Origin: Aptenodytes patagonicus
Lineage: Eukaryota > Chordata > Aves > Sphenisciformes > Spheniscidae
Assembly (NCBI RefSeq): GCF_965638725.1
Contig: NW_027472011.1
Location: 651,633-715,632 of the forward strand
Length of the DNA: 64,000 nucleotides
Reading direction: 5' to 3'
The notes under the pieces were generated by a model that saw only the letters and a program-made list of their open reading frames with translations, was not told the origin of the DNA and made no database searches. Below are positions 21,467 to 32,262 of the stretch, piece after piece. Position 1 is the stretch's first letter; each line of letters opens with the position of its first letter. A program made the translations under genes and the position numbers.

Positions 21467-23170
21467 AAATTAAATTGCTTATTAACCTCGGACAAAACCA
21501 AAACAATATTCCCGAGAAGTACCAAGAGCAGTATCTTAACTACCCAAGGATGTTCAAGATACTGAAAAGTGACTGTGATGGAGGAGGAAACACCATAGAA
21601 GAAGGTAGCGGCGCTGCCATGCTGTACCTCCTCCATAAAAAACCTCTCAGAGGAAGAACTGTAATTGCTAATTGTCCCCACGCAGTGGTACCCGAAGGAC
21701 AGGAATGGCTTCAGTGCAAAGCTCAAATACCAGGTTAAGCTCAAGGCCGGTGCTTTAATAACAAACCTCCCGGGCAAAACATCACTAATCACCGCAGGCC
21801 ACAGCAAACTGCAAAACCCAACACTAATCTTTAACGTGTACAGCCAAGAAAAGGGCATGGCGCAGATCACACAAACCAATATCGAGAACAGATGAATCAA
21901 TGTTGTGACCCGCAACTGCTAACGGGTATAAATTCCTTAATGCGCTCTGGTTAATCTGTCGTTATCTCAAACCCTTCGGGCCCCACGTTGGGCGCCAAAA
22001 AGGACTGTCGCGGTTCAACCTCAGCCGGCAACTGAGCCCCACGCAGCCGCTCGCTGGGTGGGATGGGGGAGAGAATGGGAGGAGTAAAAGAGAGAAAACT
22101 CGTGGGTTGAGATAAGAACAGTTTAAGAGTTGAAATAAAATAAAAGAGTAACAATAATAGCAACAATGATAAGAAAAGAATATACAAAGCAAGCGATGCA
22201 CGATGCAGTTGCTCACCACCCGCCGACCGATGCCCAGCCAGTCCCTGAGCAGCGGCCCCCCCGGCCAGCTTCCCCCAGTTTAGGTACTGAGCATGATGTC
22301 CCATGGTATGGAATGTCCCTTTGGCCGGTTTGGGTCAGCTGTCCTGGCCGTGCCCCCTCCCAGCTTCTTGCGCACCTCCAGCCTGCTCAGTCGGCAGAGC
22401 ACGGGAAGCTGAAAAGCCCTTGCCTAGTGTAAGCACTGCTCCGCAAGAACTACAACATCGCTGTGTTGTCAACATTGTTCTGGTCCTAAATCCAAAACAC
22501 AGCTCTGTACCAGCTACTGGGAAGAAAATTAAAAATATACCAGCCAAAACCGGGACAGATGCGCCCGAAGGAGGCTGTGACCCCGTGGGAAGCCCGCGCT
22601 GGAGCAGGCTCCTGGCAGGACTTGTGGCCCTGTGGAGAGGAGCCCGCGCTGGAGCAGGTTTGCTGGCAGGACTTGTGACCCCGTGGGGGACCCACGCTGG
22701 AGCAGTCAGTTCCGGAAGGACTGTGCCCCGTGGTGAGGACCCACGCTGGAGCAGACGCCCGTGGGAGGGACCCCACGCTGGAGCAAGGCAAGAGCGTGAG
22801 GAGGACGGAGCGGCAGAGACAATGTGCGATGAACTGGCCGCAAGCCCCATTCCCCGTCCCCCTGCGCCGCTCGGGCGGAGGAGGTGGAGAATTTGGGAGG
22901 GAAGTTGAGCCTGGGGAGAAGGGAGGGGTGGGGGGAAGGGGTTTATAGATTTGTTCTTATCTCTCATTATCCTACTTCCTTGTTAATTGGCAATAAATTT
23001 ATTTAATTTCCCCGACTCGAGCCTGTTTTGCCCGTGGTGGTACTTGCGGAGTGATCTCCCTGCCCTGACCTCCACCCACGAGCCTTTTGTCGTGTTTTCT
23101 CCCCCTTGAGGAGGGCAGTGACGGAGCGGCTGGGTGGGCACCAGCGCCCAGCCAAGCTCAACCCACCCCA
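21467..23170 (-). mobile_element. Nested endogenous retrovirus block (unit 5)
   Basis: Internal fragment 21467-21979, primer binding site 21980-21997, LTR 22006-22557, outer LTR remnant 22558-23170 with the 50-bp extra repeat cycle at about 22608-22657. Confidence 0.8.
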
Positions 23171-24276
23171 GTGTCACCGCCGGCTGCACCGGAGCCATCG
23201 GCATCATCCTCCGGTCACGGCGGTGCACATCGTCCCCCACCACCGGCTCCCCGCTGCCCTCCACGCCCTCCCTGCCCCCTGCCCGGTGGGGGCAGCAGAC
23301 CCCGGTTCGGAGCGTGGCTGGGAGCGGCCCCCGCCCGGCACAGAGCCCTGTGTGTGCCTGGGCTGCGTGTCCGGGGCTCCTTTCCGGGCTCCACCCTGGG
23401 GGTCCATCGCGGGGGTCCATCGCGGGGACCCCTGTGGGGACAGCCCATCCCCAGGTGCGCGGGACGTGGGCAGGGGCATGGGCAGGGCTCGGCTCAGCCC
23501 CCCCGTCCCCGAGCCCCCAGCCCCAGCGCTGACGGCCCTTGTGCAGCCCATGGGGCCACTGGTCCCGCATCCCCGGGGCTGGCGGGGAGCCCTCTCCTGT
23601 GACGGGCTCAGGCACCGGGGGCCGGGGCAGGGCTGGGGGGCGAGTGGGCAGGGGCTGGCAGCGCCTGGAAAGCTGGAGGCGATGGTGTGGGGTGACATGC
23701 GGGGGCTTTAATGACAGGCGTGTCCCTGGGAGCCTGGCGGACCACGGTGGGGGTGGGTGACGACGGCGCCCATGGGTGTCCCCGGGGTGCAGCTGTGGCC
23801 AGGCTCACGGGACCCTCCTGCAGTAGTAGATGGTCCTGGCTATGACACCTGGGGGAGAAGCGATGATGAGCGGCTGCGCCCGTCGCCGCACCCAGCCCCG
23901 GCTGTGGGGACCGAGAGCTGGGACCCCTCGGCCATGGGGCCAGCCGGCACCACTGCTACCGCCACCAACATAGGCACTGGCACCTCTGCCCAGTGCCACC
24001 TCCTCCTGCCAAGCCGCCTGCACTGCCAGCCGGCCCGGGGGCTCCTCTTGCGTCTCCTCTGCCGGGGCGGTGACAAGCGGACCCGCCGGCACATGGTGGT
24101 GGTGACGCGGGGCCGGTGGTGACGCTGGGCGGCCACCCTCCTCCTGCGGGCTGGGGCCGGCCCGTAGCCATGGCGCCTGTGTGCAGCCGGGCGGCACCGT
24201 GGGGACATTGTGATGCCGCTGGTGATGCTGGCCCTGTAACGCGCCTCTGTCACAAAGGGCCTCGCCCCGGCACCCC

Positions 24277-24283
24277 TATAAAA
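24277..24283 (+). promoter_or_regulatory. TATA box of protamine copy 6
   Basis: TATAAAA 78 bp before the ATG of copy 6. Confidence 0.8.
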
Positions 24284-24354
24284 GCGGGGTGGGGGCGCAG
24301 AGCCAACCCGCGGCAGGGCAGGGCGGCTGGCCACCCCACTCGGCCAGCCCCAGC

Positions 24355-24570
24355 ATGGCCCGGTCCCGGCGCAGCAGGTCCCGTAGCAGAAGCCGGCGCC
24401 GCCGCCGCAGCCTGGGCCACCAGAGACGCCCTCGCCGCCGATATGGTAGGAGCCGCCGGCCTGCGGCACGCAGCCGCAGGTATGGAAGCAGCCGCCGGCG
24501 GCCTGGGGCACGCAGCCGCCGGTCCGGAAGGAGCCGGCGGCGGCGTGGGGGACACAGCCTTCGCCGCTGA
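24355..24570 (+). CDS. Protamine, copy 6 (71 aa, one Arg deleted)
   Basis: Same protein as copy 1 but one Arg codon of the run at residues 34-36 is missing (near 24455). A silent change lies just before it. Poly(A) signal at 24652. Reading frame, promoter and start are otherwise intact, so it should be functional. It is the copy nearest the array edge. Confidence 0.92.
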   Translation: MARSRRSRSRSRSRRRRRSLGHQRRPRRRYGRSRRPAARSRRYGSSRRRPGARSRRSGRSRRRRGGHSLRR

Positions 24571-25029
24571 GTAGACGCCAGCACTGGGCGTCTGCGGAGC
24601 CAGTGTCCCCGAGACCCCCGGCCGCCGCAGCACCGCGGCCCTGGCTCCATCAATAAAGCTGGAATGATTGAATGAGAGGTGTGCGTGTCCTTGGTGTCCC
24701 TGTGCGCCGGCTGCATGTCCCCTGGTGTCGTGTCCCACGGGTGGGTGTCCGTGTCTGCTGGGGGGGGGATGTCCCATGGGTGCGCGTGTCCAGGACCAGC
24801 ACACATCTCCGGGGATGGAGGTGCCCCAGCCTGACTGCTCCTGTGCTGGCTCTGACCCCCATCTCCACGTCCCCAACCCGCCTCCACGTCCCCAACCCAT
24901 CTCCATGTCCCAGCCCATCTCCATGTCCCAACCCATCTTCTCGTCCCCAGCCCATCTCCATGTCCCAGCCCATCTTCATGTCCCAGTCCACCTCCACGTC
25001 CCCAGCCCATCTCCATGCCTCCCGGGCAC

Positions 25030-26555
25030 TAGAATCAGAGAATCGTAGAAGCATTACGGTTGGAAAAGACCTCTAAGACCATCGAGTCCCACCGTCGACC
25101 CAACACCACCATGCCCACTACACCATGGCCCTAAGCGCCTCATCTACACGTCTTTTAAATACCTCCAGGGGTGGGGACTCAACCACTTCCCTGGGCAGCC
25201 TCTTCCAATGTTTAACCACTCTTCCAGTAAAGACATTTTTCCTCACGTCCAATCTAAACCTCCCCTGGCGCAACTTGAGGCCCTTTCCTCTCGTCCTACC
25301 GCTTGTTACTTGGGAGAAGAGACCGACCCCCACCTCGCTACAACCTCCTTGCAGGTGGTTGTAGAGAGCGATGAGGTCTCCCCTCAGCCTCCTTTTCTCC
25401 AGGCTAAACAACCCCAGTTCCCTCAGCTGCTCCTCAGAAGACTTCTTCTCCAGACCCCTCACCAGCCTCGTTGCCCTTCTCTGGACACGCTCCAGCACCT
25501 CGACGTCCTTCTTGGAGTGAGGGGCCCAAAACTGAACACAGCGTTCGAGGTGCGGCCTCACCAGGGCCGAGTACAGGGGCACGATCGCTTCCCTACTGCT
25601 GCTGGCCACACTGTTTCTGATACAGGCCAGGGTGCCATTGGCCTTCTTGGCCGCCTGGGCACACTGCCGGCTCATGTTCAGCCGGCTGTCGACCAGCACC
25701 CCCAGGTCCTTTTCCGCCGGGCAGCTTTCCAGCCACTCTTCCCCAAGCCTGTAGCGCTACATGGGGTTGTTATGGCCGGAGTGCAGGACCCGGCACTTGG
25801 CCTTGTTGAACTGCACACAATTGGCCTCGGCCCATCGATCCAGCCTGTCCAGGTCCCTCTGCAGAGCCTTCCTACCCTCAAGCAGATCAACGCTCCCGCC
25901 CAACCTGGTGTCATCAGCAAACTGACTGAGGGTGCACTCAATCCCCTCATCCAGATCATCGATAAAGATATTAAACAAGACCGGCCCCAAAACTGAGCCC
26001 TGGGGAACACCGCTCGTGACCAGCCGCCAACTGGATGTAACTCCATTCACCACAACTCTCTGGGCCCGGCCGTCCAGCCAGTTTTTGACCCAGCGCAGAG
26101 TACACCTGTCTGAGCCATGAGCCGCCAGCTTCTCTAGGAGAATGCTGTGGGAGACGGTGTCAAAGGCCTTGCTGAAGTCCAGGTAGAGCACATCCACAGC
26201 CTTTCCCTCATCCACTAGGCGGGTCACCTGGTCATAGAAGGAGATCAGGTCGGTCAAGCAGGACCTGCCTCTCATGAATCCGTGCTGGCTAGGCCGGATC
26301 CCCTGGTTGTCCCGCTCATGCCTTGTGAGCGCCCTCAAGATGAACCGCTCCATCATCTTCCCCGGCACCGAGGTCAGGCTGACAGGCCTGTAGTTCCCCG
26401 GATCCTCCTTCCGGCCCTTCCTGTAGATGGGCGTCACATTGGCAAGCCTCCAGTCGCCCGGGACCTCCCCCGTTAACCAGGACTGCTGATGAATGATGGA
26501 GAGCGGCTTGGCAAGCTCCTCCGCCAGCTCCCTCAGCACTCTCGGGTGGATCCCA
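25030..26555 (-). mobile_element. CR1 LINE with reverse transcriptase retained (unit 6)
   Basis: Minus-strand CR1 without the internal deletion of the other units. Reading leftwards, the RT blocks NYRPVSLTS, the [13 protein letters not shown] block, [10 protein letters not shown] and the catalytic FADD box appear in order, then the CR1 C-terminal part ([10 protein letters not shown], the RPHLE and RVQRRAT blocks) to the end at 25118. One in-frame stop near 25757-25759 separates a long upstream frame from the 193-codon C-terminal frame, so ORF2 is broken. The 5' side is cut at the array border (26555). Confidence 0.92.
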
Positions 26556-26965
26556 GCCCAGCCCAGCTTGTACAGCCTGTGCACCCGGTGCAGCTCATGC
26601 AGCCTGTGCTCACTCTGCACCCCACATGCCCTGTGCACCCTGTGCAGCTCATGCACCCCATGCACCCCAGGCACCCCAGGCACCCTGTGCAGCTTGTACA
26701 GCCTGTGCCCCCGGTGCAGCTCATGCAGCCTGTGCTTCCTCTGCACCCCATGCACCCCACATGCCCTGTGCACCCTGTGCAGCTCATGCACCCCATGCAC
26801 CCCAGGCACCCCAGGCACCCTGTGCAGCTTGTACAGCCTGTGCCCCCGGTGCAGCTCATGCAGCCTGTGCTTCCTCTGCACCCCATGCACCCCACATGCC
26901 CTGTGCACCCTGTGCAGCTCGTACAGCCTGTGCTCCCCATGCACCCCATACGGCCCGTGCACTCC
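26556..26965. repeat. Minisatellite at the array border, higher-order period 135 bp
   Basis: Built from short GTGCA/CCCC/ATGCA words organised in a higher-order unit. AGCTTGTACAGCCTGTG occurs at about 26568, 26691 and 26826 (spacing 123, then 135 bp), with a decayed fourth start near 26916. It abuts the truncated CR1 without a visible target-site duplication. Confidence 0.85.
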
Positions 26966-28014
26966 ACTCTCCAGGGCCCAGGGGCTCCAGGGGGGTCACC
27001 TCGCAGTGCAGCGCCCTCCTCACTTTGTTGCTGTTAAGTTCCCAGCAAAACAATGCTGCAGCCTGACAGCCCTCGCTAATTGAATTAAATTCATTTATCC
27101 TGGGTGCAGCTTTTTAGCACATGGCTTGTTTCCTTGCATGAGAGATGAGTGCGCAGCTCCTGAACCGCTCTGCCTGTTGAATCATTTAGAGCCCAGGCTG
27201 TAACGGAGCTGGCGGGGTCGGGGAGGGAGGGCTGCTGTGGCCAGCGCTGGGCAGGGGTGCTGCGAGCTGTGGGGTATCAGCTGTCTCCCCCTTGGTTTGT
27301 TCGTCCTCTGAAGAGATGCCGTGGGGCAGGGGGTAGGTGTGTGCCCAGTGGGAGGCTGGTGGCCGGCGGCTCCTGGGCATCCAGGGATGGGCTGCATGGG
27401 GGGGGGTGTCAGCCACAGGCACCCTGAAGATGGGGGTGCCGGGGTGGGGGGACCTGGGCATGGTGGACTGGTGGGAGCCTGGAGGCTGCTGGCAATGCAG
27501 GGCTTGCACGCTGCTGGGGTGGTTGGGGCCACTGAGGGCTGCGAGGGGCTCACATTGCCCCAGAGCCGGGAAGGGGCCCGTGTGCCCCGGCCATGCCTGT
27601 CCCAGGCGCCCGGCGCTGCCTTCCCCTCCTCTGCTTGCGTGGGGCTCTGCTCCGCAGAGGAGAAGGAGCAACCCCTGGGCACCATCCCCTGCGTGGGCTC
27701 CTCCACCCTGCGTGGGCTCCTCCGCCCCGGGACAAGGAGGGAGCCGGGGGTCCGCATCTGTGCTGCCCCCTCCCCGCACCCCCCTGCCCTGTTCTGCAAG
27801 GGCTGGGCACGGGCTGGTGCATGGAGCCGTGCAAGGGCTGCAGGTGGTGCACCGAGTCCGTGCAAGAGCTGGGGTGGTGCTGGTGCATGGGCTGCATCCC
27901 GCAGCACCCACACTTGCCCCAGCCCCTCCTCAGCACTGCACAGCTGCCCCCCGGGCATTGGCCGCTCCCTGGTCCACGGGCCGTGTTACCCGCCATGTTG
28001 CTCCCAGCATGGGC

Positions 28015-28295
28015 TTGATTAGAAAAGTTTAACGTTACAAGTGAGTTAATAAAAGTCTTTCTTTCCCCCGCCTGCCCCGCTGCAGCAAATAGTGATAAAT
28101 GGTTTCCATATGGTCCCCATAAAGGCAGCGAGTGCCACATGCCTCCCCCTCTGCCCCAGCCATAAGCAAATAAATTAAAGCAATTACTGCTGCAGCTCGT
28201 CTGGCTGTTAATGAGCCGCAAGGAGTGGCTGAGAGCTCCTGACGCGTCCCAAAAGCTGGAAATGTCAGCATCGCTCTTCAATATGGCACTGTGAA
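28015..28295. other. AT-rich island, candidate conserved non-coding element
   Basis: About 280 bp of complex, AT-rich, non-repetitive sequence inside GC-rich DNA, with several TAATT/AATTA-type homeodomain cores, CATATGG and AATAAATTAAAG motifs. No coding frame, no TE. A distal EBF4 regulatory element is a reasonable guess, since EBF loci are rich in conserved elements. Confidence 0.4.
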
Positions 28296-28619
28296 GGCTG
28301 CCAGGTGCTGGAGCCCTCCAGGGCCACTGGCCAGCAGCTGGAAGGGGAGTGGGGTGCTCCCAGGGAGCGGGGTGCTCTGGGGAAGGGGAGCGCAGTGCTT
28401 CGGGGTGGGAGAGCCACAGGGAGATGGCTGTGCGGGGTAGATGCTCCAGGCCATCCCCTCCGAGTGTTGCCCCCGGCCCTGAGAGCCCCCGGACCCTTCG
28501 GGCCCTCCGCGGGAGCCAGCTGAACCCCTCGGCTTCAGGGCCCCGAAGCCGTGCATGCTCGGGTGCAGGGCTGAGGCGCAAGGTGGCTGTGCGTGGGCTG
28601 GGGTGCAGGTTGGGGCACA

Positions 28620-28965
28620 CTGACAGGATTGCGTGGCCAGGGGTGCATGGTCAAGGGTGCAGGACAAGGGGTGCAGGGCCAGGGGTGCAAGGGCAGGGGT
28701 GCATATTGGGGTGCAGGGCAGAGATGCAGGTTGGGGTGAAGGGCAGGGATGCAGGCAGGGGTGCATGTTGGGGTGCAGGGCCAGGGGTGCAAGGACGGGG
28801 GTGCAGGTTGCAGTGCAGGGCAGGGGTGCAAGGGCAGAGGTGCATGTTGGGGTGCAGGGCAGAGATGCAGGTTGGGGTGAAGGGCAGGGATGCAGGCAGG
28901 GGTGCACGGCCAGGGGTGCAGGACAGGGATGCATGTCGGGGTGCAGGGCCAGGGGTGCAGGCACC
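28620..28965. repeat. GGGGTGCAGGGCA-type minisatellite
   Basis: Degenerate 13-30 bp repeats of GGGTGCAGGGCCAGG and GGTTGGGGTGAAGGGCAGGGATGCAGGCA. One block of about 55 bp recurs near 28725 and 28865. Confidence 0.85.
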
Positions 28966-29439
28966 ATCCATGGGCCGCGACAGCCCTCTTGTGGTCCGGT
29001 GCAGCCGGGGCCGCTCCCAGGGCCCGGCTGGGGAGGGGGTTGGGGGTGGGGACAGGGATGGGGACGTGTCCCCGTGGGGTTTTCAGCTCCAGCTCCTCCC
29101 CGCTGCAGCCGGGGGGGCTCGGCGGGCTCCGTGCACCACCGGGCTCCCCCAGCCCAGCCGCATCCCTCCTTAGCCCGCTGCAACGAGCGGAGTGCATGTG
29201 CCAGGCACGGGGGCATGCACACGCATGCACATGCCCATGCGCACACGTGCATACACATGCACCCATGGCAATGGGGCGCTCTCCCACCCCATCCACGCGC
29301 GGCTGAGCACCCTGTTTCAGCACCGGGCCGTGCTGCCAGCACTCCTGGGGCCCAGGGTGTCTGCAGAGCCTGAGCAGAAGCCAGAGGCCGGGGTGATGGC
29401 CAGGCGCTGGGGGGGGGGGGGGGGCGTGTTGTGAGCATG

Positions 29440-30240
29440 TCGCTTGTGCAAGTGGGAATTGCGTGTGGGGCATGGATGTGAACACAGCGCTCACGCAAGC
29501 AGGATGTGTGCAGGGCACCAGTGCGAGCACAGTGCTTGTGCAAGCAGGACATGCAGGCAAGGTACCGATGCGAGTGCATGACTCGTGAGCAGGGTGCTGT
29601 GTGGGGCACCAATGTGAGTGCGGTGCTCGTGCACGCAGAATGCATGTGCAGGGTCCTGTTGCGAGCACGGTGCTTGTGCAGTGGGATGTGTGTGCAGGGC
29701 ACGGGTGCAAGCACAGCACTTGTGTGAGTGGGATGTGCATGTGGGGTACTGATGTGAGCACATTGCTCAGGCAGGTGGGGTGCAAATGCAGGGCACCGAT
29801 GTGAGCTTGTGTGCTTGTGCAAGCAGAGTGCGTGTGCAGGGCACTGTTGCGAACAAGGAGTCTGCACGTGCAAGGCACTGGTGCAAGGATGTGAGTAGGG
29901 CATGTGTGCTGAGCACGAATGTGAGCGTGTGAGCAGGGTGTGTGTGCAAAGCATGATTGTGAGCATGAGTGGGGTGTGCAAGCAGGGCACCACTGTGAGT
30001 GTGCGAACATGCAGGGCACCATTGCAGCGTGTGAAGTGTGCAGGGCACCGTTGCGAGCGTGCAGGGCACTGTTGCAGTGTGCAAGTGTGAAGGGCACTGT
30101 GGCAGCATGTGAGCGTGCAGGGCAGCATGTGACCGTGCAGGGCACGATGCAAGCGTGCGGGGCACTGTTGCAGCATGTGAGTGTGCAGGGCACGATGCAA
30201 GCGTGCAGGGCACTGCTGCAGCATTGCAAGCGTGCAGGGC
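29440..30240. repeat. GTGCAGGGCACC-type minisatellite
   Basis: Roughly 800 bp of degenerate 25-45 bp repeats with the core GTGCAGGGCACxGxTGxGAGC, drifting in sequence from left to right and more homogeneous towards 30040-30240. Confidence 0.85.
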
Positions 30241-32204
30241 CCCGCTGCAGCGCCCAGGCCCGCAGCCTGCAGGTGTCCCTGTTTCCTGCGAGATGCGGAG
30301 CGGAGCAGGCAGCAGCAGCAGCCGGGGCATGGCGGGGTCCCTGCCTGGACCCCTGACTCCAGCCCCCTCCCAGGGCCTGGCCCCAGCATCCCCCGGCTCC
30401 CGCAGCCTGGGAGAAAACCGGGCAAAGCCCCCAGTGGCACAAGGTCCCCCGAGGACTCAGGGACTGGCCCGGGTGGTCCCAAGGGGTGCAGATCCCCACA
30501 GCAGCAGGGTGCCCCCGCCCTGCTCAGCCGAGCCCCTCGCTGGCAGTGGCGGCAGGTCCTAGGGGGGCAGCGGGAGGGATCCCCGGTGCCCTGTGGCGAG
30601 TGGCCATGGGGGGCACGTCCCGTCCCCCCCCCGCTCCAGTTCTCGCCCTGCGCCGTGGCTCCCTCAAGTGCAGCCTGAAGAGCCATCGAGCGCTCACTTG
30701 CCATGAAGTGCCAATTCCAGCACCAGCTGCACCGCGGTGCTGGGCCAGGCGCCAGGGGGTGGCTGCACCCGCAGCCCCCACTCCCTTTGGGGACAGCCAC
30801 GGCCCCCAGCAGGTCACGGCCACCCCAGGGGGACACCTTGGCTGCGGGATGGGGACCCCTACGCGGGCAGGGGGGCTCTGGGGCAGACCCCCGGCACATG
30901 GCAGCATCCCGTGTCTGCCAGACCCAGGCTGGCCTCGGTGGCAGCCCACATCCCCTGGGAATGTGGCATGTCCCCGAGGGGGGTCACGGGGACGAGGCAG
31001 CCCCAGACACGTGCCGATTGCCCGGAGTGTGCCACACTCGGCGTCACCATCCTCCCGCACCCATCGCCTGCAGGAGGGCCCTGGCAGGCGGCGGCTGCCC
31101 ACCGCAGGCAGGGGCTGCCAGTTCACCCTCAGCACAGGGCCCGGTGCCGGCTGTGCCGTGGCTGTCGCTCGCCGAACGCTCCTGCTCGCCCCGGGCTGCG
31201 CTGGCGCCCGCCGCCGTTGTACGCGCAGGCAGCCTCATTAACCTTTCTTGATTAAGGCAATTATTTCCAGCACATTATCCTCTAATCTAAACATCACGGC
31301 TGCGCTGCTCCGGGGGGGGCTGGGGGCGGGAGCTGGCACCCGCAGCCAGAGAGGCCACGTGCCACAGGAGACGCCGGCAAGGCGGGGGGGGGGGGGGTGT
31401 CCCCGGGGTCCCCAGGTGGGGTCCCCTCCCTGCCCTGCCTTGTCCCAGACCTGTGGGCAGAGACTCCTGTGCGAAGGGGTAGGATGTGGAGGGGGGGAGA
31501 CAGGGAGGGTCCTTGGGGTGATCACAGATCATGGGAGCCCCCGCCCTGGCCACTCCCTGATAGGGGCAGCCCCCCACGACTCCCGGGGGCCAGAGGAGAC
31601 CCCTGGGTGGGGCTGGGGGCTCCAGGGGGGCTGTGGTGCTCACCCTCCTGGTTGTGTGGCTGGGTCCTGCATCCTTGCATGGGACGCCCCATCCCTGAGG
31701 GAGGGACCCCCCCAGCCAGGGGAACTGGGGAGAGCCGGGTGGGCTGCGGGTGCACCCCAGGAGCCGCTGCCTGTGTCAGGGGTGATAAATATTTATGGCT
31801 GTTAAGGCAGATGCTGTCAGCATCGGTGGGAGGGGAGGGGGCCATTGGCACGCTGTTAGCGCGGCCACACACACTGTCCCTGAGCGCCCTGGTTCCTCTG
31901 GCACTGCTATGTGCCGGGCGAGCCACCGGCAGCCCCGGGGCACCGGGAGAAACTGCAGCGGGGAGACGCCAAAGCCGGTGTGAGGAGCCAAAGCCCAGAG
32001 CCTGGGCACCCTGGGTGACCCCCGGCTCCCTGCCTGGCCCTGGGGCTGCCCCGAGGGGTCATCTCTCCCTGGGGTCACCACCAGCGTGAGACCCTCGGCT
32101 GCACCCGCCGGTCATGATGGGTGCTTACGCCTGCACTGGTGGTCTGCTCCTTACGGGGGGGACCCCAGCCAGGAAGGAGGGGAGCCCTGGACTGGGAAGG
32201 GGCT

Positions 32205-32262
32205 GGGGAGGGGGCTGGGGAGGGGGCTGGGGAGGGGGCTGGGGAGGGGGCTGGGCACGGTG
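32205..32262. repeat. 12-bp G-rich tandem repeat
   Basis: About five copies of GGGGAGGGGGCT. G-tracts spaced this way can form G-quadruplexes. Confidence 0.85.

Larger units (their letters stand above)
18844..23580. repeat. Protamine array unit 5 (4737 bp)
   Basis: Direct repeat with the same 50-bp insertion as unit 4 (about 22608-22657), a 3-bp in-frame deletion in the CR1 near 20752, and 15 instead of 14 bases in the G-run near 20033-20047. In the LTR at about 22350 it carries the base typical of units 2 and 3, so it is a mosaic of the unit types. Confidence 0.97.
23581..26555. repeat. Protamine array unit 6, truncated at the array edge
   Basis: Last, partial unit. The spacer, protamine and minisatellite match the other units, with a 7-bp deletion near 23988 and one codon missing in the protamine. 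Its CR1 keeps about 960 bp (25293-26251) that is deleted in all five other units. Identity to the other units stops abruptly at about 26555 inside the CR1, where an unrelated minisatellite begins, so the retroviral part is absent. Confidence 0.95.

Noticed and set aside
1-26555. CRISPR-like array
   Set aside because: The repeats are whole 4.7-kb gene-containing units in a vertebrate genome; no short repeat-spacer pattern exists.
25757-26962. A 401-codon minus-strand frame starting in the minisatellite and running into the CR1 reverse transcriptase
   Set aside because: The N-terminal part is an accidental open frame of the repeat fused at the array border to a broken CR1; it is not a gene.
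28278-30899. An 873-codon minus-strand open frame
   Set aside because: It covers two minisatellites, is made of low-complexity His/Cys/Thr/Pro repeats, and has no splice or homology support.
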